The notes under the pieces were generated by a model that saw only the letters and a list, made by a program, of their open reading frames with translations, had not been told where the DNA came from and searched no databases. From Phoebastria nigripes (taxonomy: Eukaryota; Chordata; Aves; Procellariiformes; Diomedeidae): a DNA stretch of 64,000 bases. Of this stretch, positions 57,754 to 64,000 are shown piece after piece. The stretch spans positions 845,568 through 909,567 of the forward strand of contig JAYKAV010000467.1 of assembly GCA_035582835.1 (NCBI GenBank), given 5' to 3'. The position numbers and the translations under genes were made by a program. How positions within the stretch are numbered: position 1 is the first letter of the stretch; each line of letters opens with the position of its first letter.

Positions 57754-60391
57754 AATTTTCCATTCTTTATTCTCCTTCTCTTTAAAATTGTTTTCCTGTC
57801 TGTCATCACAGATCCTGCCCTGTAATTCCTCATATTAGCTCACTGATCCTCAATGGCTCGCTCATTCACTTTTTTTTCTCTTGCACATCCTCATCTCTCT
57901 GCTGGAAATCCCATAGTCAGGCTTCACAATGCATCTGTGCTCTTCTGCCTTGGACGTTGTATCTTCCTGTCTAAACCACCTGCCTCTCCAGTTCACAACC
58001 TTGAATGGCTTTTTCTCATCTCCTTATATCATCTCCATGTTCTGCTTTTTTCCCTCTCTAGGACCATGCTGTTTCTTGCAAGAAATAATTGAAAAAATAT
58101 GCAACTGATTCCCACTCCTTTTTATTTGCTTTTCCTTTCTCACCATACAGCTGCTTTTTCTGCCTCTTTCAGTGCCGTAACTGCACCCACATTTGTCCCA
58201 CTAACCTCCTCTCATTTGAGCAGCCCTGCAGTCATCCTGTCTTTTATTCTTTTCCTTAGCTAATCTGGCTCCTCAGTTTAAAATATAGTTTAGTCTCTCT
58301 GATTTTAAAACACTTTCCACCTTCCCCTTCTCTGCCCTTGTTTCTGTTAATTTCCATTTCAACTCACTGAATGAAACTCCTTTTGGTTGCTCTGTGAGGT
58401 TTATGACTTTGGGCATAGGGACTTACATTGTACCTTCTCCTGGGAATAGTATCTGACTGTATTAGTCTCTTGGTTATCATCTTATGCTTCAACTTTAAGT
58501 TGTTTGTGGCAGAGCCCATCTTTTCATCTTGTGTTTGCAAAGAACTGAGCATGACTCTGTTCCCTTCCTCGGCTGGAGCTCAGAGCTACTGCAGCAGCAA
58601 AATAATAAATAATGACAGAATGATGAATTCAGTACTTTAGCACTGCCATCCACTGGCTGTCTTTGATCACGACACTCCATACTTGACTAAAATCTTGAAG
58701 TTTTGTTTTTGTTTCATCTGCTGTTATTGAAGTGGAATGCATTATTGTAAACCCACTATTTNAGAGTAATGGAGATGCCAGAAATCTTTATGTAATATTC
58801 CTTCCACATAAAAAATGCCTGCCTTTTGCTTTCTATTTTGCTTTACAAAGTGAAATATTGAGGTTGGTCACTCAAGTACTGAAGAATCAGGGGATTCTAG
58901 GTTAAACTGTTATGTACAATTAATTCATCTGCATTACCTGAATGATGTGTATGTTTTGTAATATATTTTGCTCACGCTTAAGAAATATGTGATACTTAAA
59001 GTTAAGCATGTAGATAGATGCAAAAGGGAAACAGGATAATTTGGGAGTAATCTAAAATTTGTGTGAGACTTCCCCTGACAAGTCTTCCAGCCTCCACCTC
59101 ATTTAGAAATGCCCTGAACCAGAGTAGTTTCTCTATTTTAATAATCTTCAGTGGGTTTTCTTTCCATGAGCACATCCAGTTTCTCCTTGAACCCATATAT
59201 AAAGAGCTTTGTGGTATTTTTTCTTTATTTTTTTCCTCGCTATTTTATCTTTTTAAACTTTCCCCTCTTTCATTCCTTGGTCTTCTTGTACTTCATTTCT
59301 GTGAAATAACCAAGCTTATTATAATTAGGCTTACTGATATATGATTAATATTCNATGGTTAAAACAACTTGCCTTTTACATTTCCTAATGTGCTCCCATC
59401 CTAAACAGCAGCAGGAATATTTACCTTCTTAGTACAGCAGCTCCTCTGACAGGCGACTGTGAAAATCTATCCAGATTTGAGGTCCAATAAATTTTATATG
59501 CAGATGTGTTTTCAGAAAATTTTGAAAGGAAGAATAGAAACAAATATCCAAAGGAAAAAGTATGCTCAGTGTTTCAGTAATTCAATTGTTTATCCAATTT
59601 ACTGCCATGTGCTGAAATATTGCCCAGAATTCTAGGAAATGCAGAAGTGGATTATGAGTTCAAGGATGGAGCACTAATTGAATTCTTAATTGAAATGACT
59701 CATCTAAGCAACACAGTGACCTGCATTGCCCCCCTGAATGTAGAAGTCTTTCCAAATGGTATCCTGGCACAGGTGCCACACTAAAAGCTTGACTCTTGTC
59801 CATCTAAAAGAAAGGTTATCTGTCAGAGGAAGATTTGCTGGAAGGGGGTCACTATTTGCAAGTGAAATGCATTTTTCTTTACGACAAAGCAAGAGGGATT
59901 GGTCTTTTTCTCACTCATTTTGTCTCAACCAAAAGTCGTCACAAAGCTTACTAAGTACTTCTATCTACAGGGCTTAACTGAGGTATGGACCTTACACAAA
60001 CCCTCTGTAAAGGCATGAATTTTTCTCGTCTTGACACTTAAATAAGATGAGAGCTATAATTAGATGGACTAATCAACATTTCTAATAATGATATGTAAGC
60101 TGAAAATAGGAGTGTTCAATTATAATGACTGCAAGTTAAATATCAGGTGAAATTTCACTCATTATTATGAAAATCTTTTTCCTTTGTTGTGCGTACTGAC
60201 CCTGTTATTTTTTAAAGAGGATATTGATTGGGTTTTGCCTCATTAAAAAACAGCGTTTATATTAATGCTGGATTTTTAATGCTTTAGACTTCCTCATTCA
60301 CTAGGGGACTCTTACAAACCTGGTCCTTTATCTTAGTGATTTATAACTGAACCATAAACACCTACTTGGCAGTGAAATTTGGAGCAGATAA

Positions 60392-60408
60392 GGCAAACAA
60401 ACAAACAA
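60392..60408. repeat. (CAAA)4 short repeat
   Basis: Four CAAA units (caaacaaacaaacaaa) end in extra A. This is a minor microsatellite. Confidence 0.8.
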
Positions 60409-61120
60409 AAAATAGTTATTCTTAATTCCTACTACTTAGAAGTGACTAGAAGCTAGGACATTTAACATGTGTTTAGTGTCTTACAAATAAACAGAGATTT
60501 GCATCTGACTTCCACTACCCATGCAACCTGGGGTCTACACATACTTAAAAATTATGATCCACTAGCAGAAAATACACATATCACAGAAGAATAGTGAGAG
60601 AGGATAGAATAACTTTCCAAAGGCCTTTTGTTAAAATTTTGCCATTTAGTTAAAAGGTATTTGAAATAATTTTTGCCTCTCTTGAATTTGTTAATTTCTG
60701 CCAACTAGTAATAAATCTTTTCTCTAAAAACCTAAAAATACCTGGTGCAAATAAATTGAATCTTTTTCTTAAGAACATTAAGAAGCAGAAACTGAGTTTG
60801 TATTGCTTCTCTTGAAAAGAACTTAATAGCCAGGAAATCAGAGTTTTCCTTAGTGTTTTGATACACCAGTATTGACTGTCTTCATTATTCTGTCAAAATA
60901 AAGTGCATAAACACATCAAGTACACCCTCATGATATCCTTACTTTCAGAAAACTGCAGAAACAAGTACAAGTTTCATTAAAGAAATAAACAAAAAATTAC
61001 CCATGAATTCAGTAGCATAAGTGATTACTGTGTTTGATTTTTAAAAGAAATTTCTTCTGGCTGGAAAAATCTTAAGACTGAGGACAAAATATAGGCTAAA
61101 AGTATTTTATAATGTACTTA

Positions 61121-64000
<2,880 letters not shown>

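Overview
This window is avian (or at least sauropsid) nuclear DNA, most likely from a bird. Three things show this. It is AT-rich, intron-like sequence with almost no coding density. It carries a long CR1 non-LTR retrotransposon, the dominant bird LINE, with the typical 8-bp 3' tail unit. Four short exons with clean splice sites encode the N-terminal regulatory part of the cAMP phosphodiesterase PDE4D. In chicken PDE4D lies on the Z chromosome, so a Z location is a reasonable inference; nothing in the window proves it.

PDE4D runs on the minus strand, so transcription goes from high to low coordinates. From 5' to 3', the window starts in an upstream intron (61,314-64,000). The 192-bp UCR1 exon follows (61,122-61,313), with its PKA site in RRESF. 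Next come a 15-kb intron, a 37-bp exon (45,940-45,976), a 5-kb intron, a 74-bp exon (40,890-40,963), a 1.2-kb intron and a 50-bp exon (39,611-39,660). The last of these ends the LR1 linker. The open frame continues across all four exons with matching phases. The rest of the window (1-39,610) is one intron that extends past the left edge. I found no UCR2 or catalytic exons here.

That last intron holds the two most notable structures. (1) A dense CpG island at about 12.6-13.9 kb contains a perfect cAMP response element (CRE), with a second perfect CRE 0.9 kb away. It lies between the LR1 exon and the off-window UCR2 exon, where the cAMP-inducible promoter of the short PDE4D forms (PDE4D1/PDE4D2) is expected. 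(2) A nearly complete but frameshifted CR1 lies at 27.8-32.0 kb, in the sense orientation relative to PDE4D. It still shows ORF1 (zinc-finger-like Cys pairs and an SGNH/GDSL-type esterase segment) and ORF2 (APE endonuclease and reverse transcriptase).

A smaller CpG-rich patch at 46.1-46.6 kb, just upstream of the 37-bp exon, is unexplained. It has open frames on both strands, an RFX X-box-like motif and a CRE-like site. Everything else I could support is small: microsatellites, short tandem duplications, two near-perfect palindromes, homopolymers and scattered single N positions. I saw no tRNA, rRNA, CRISPR, operon-type or phage-type structure, and nothing I would call a new biological system.
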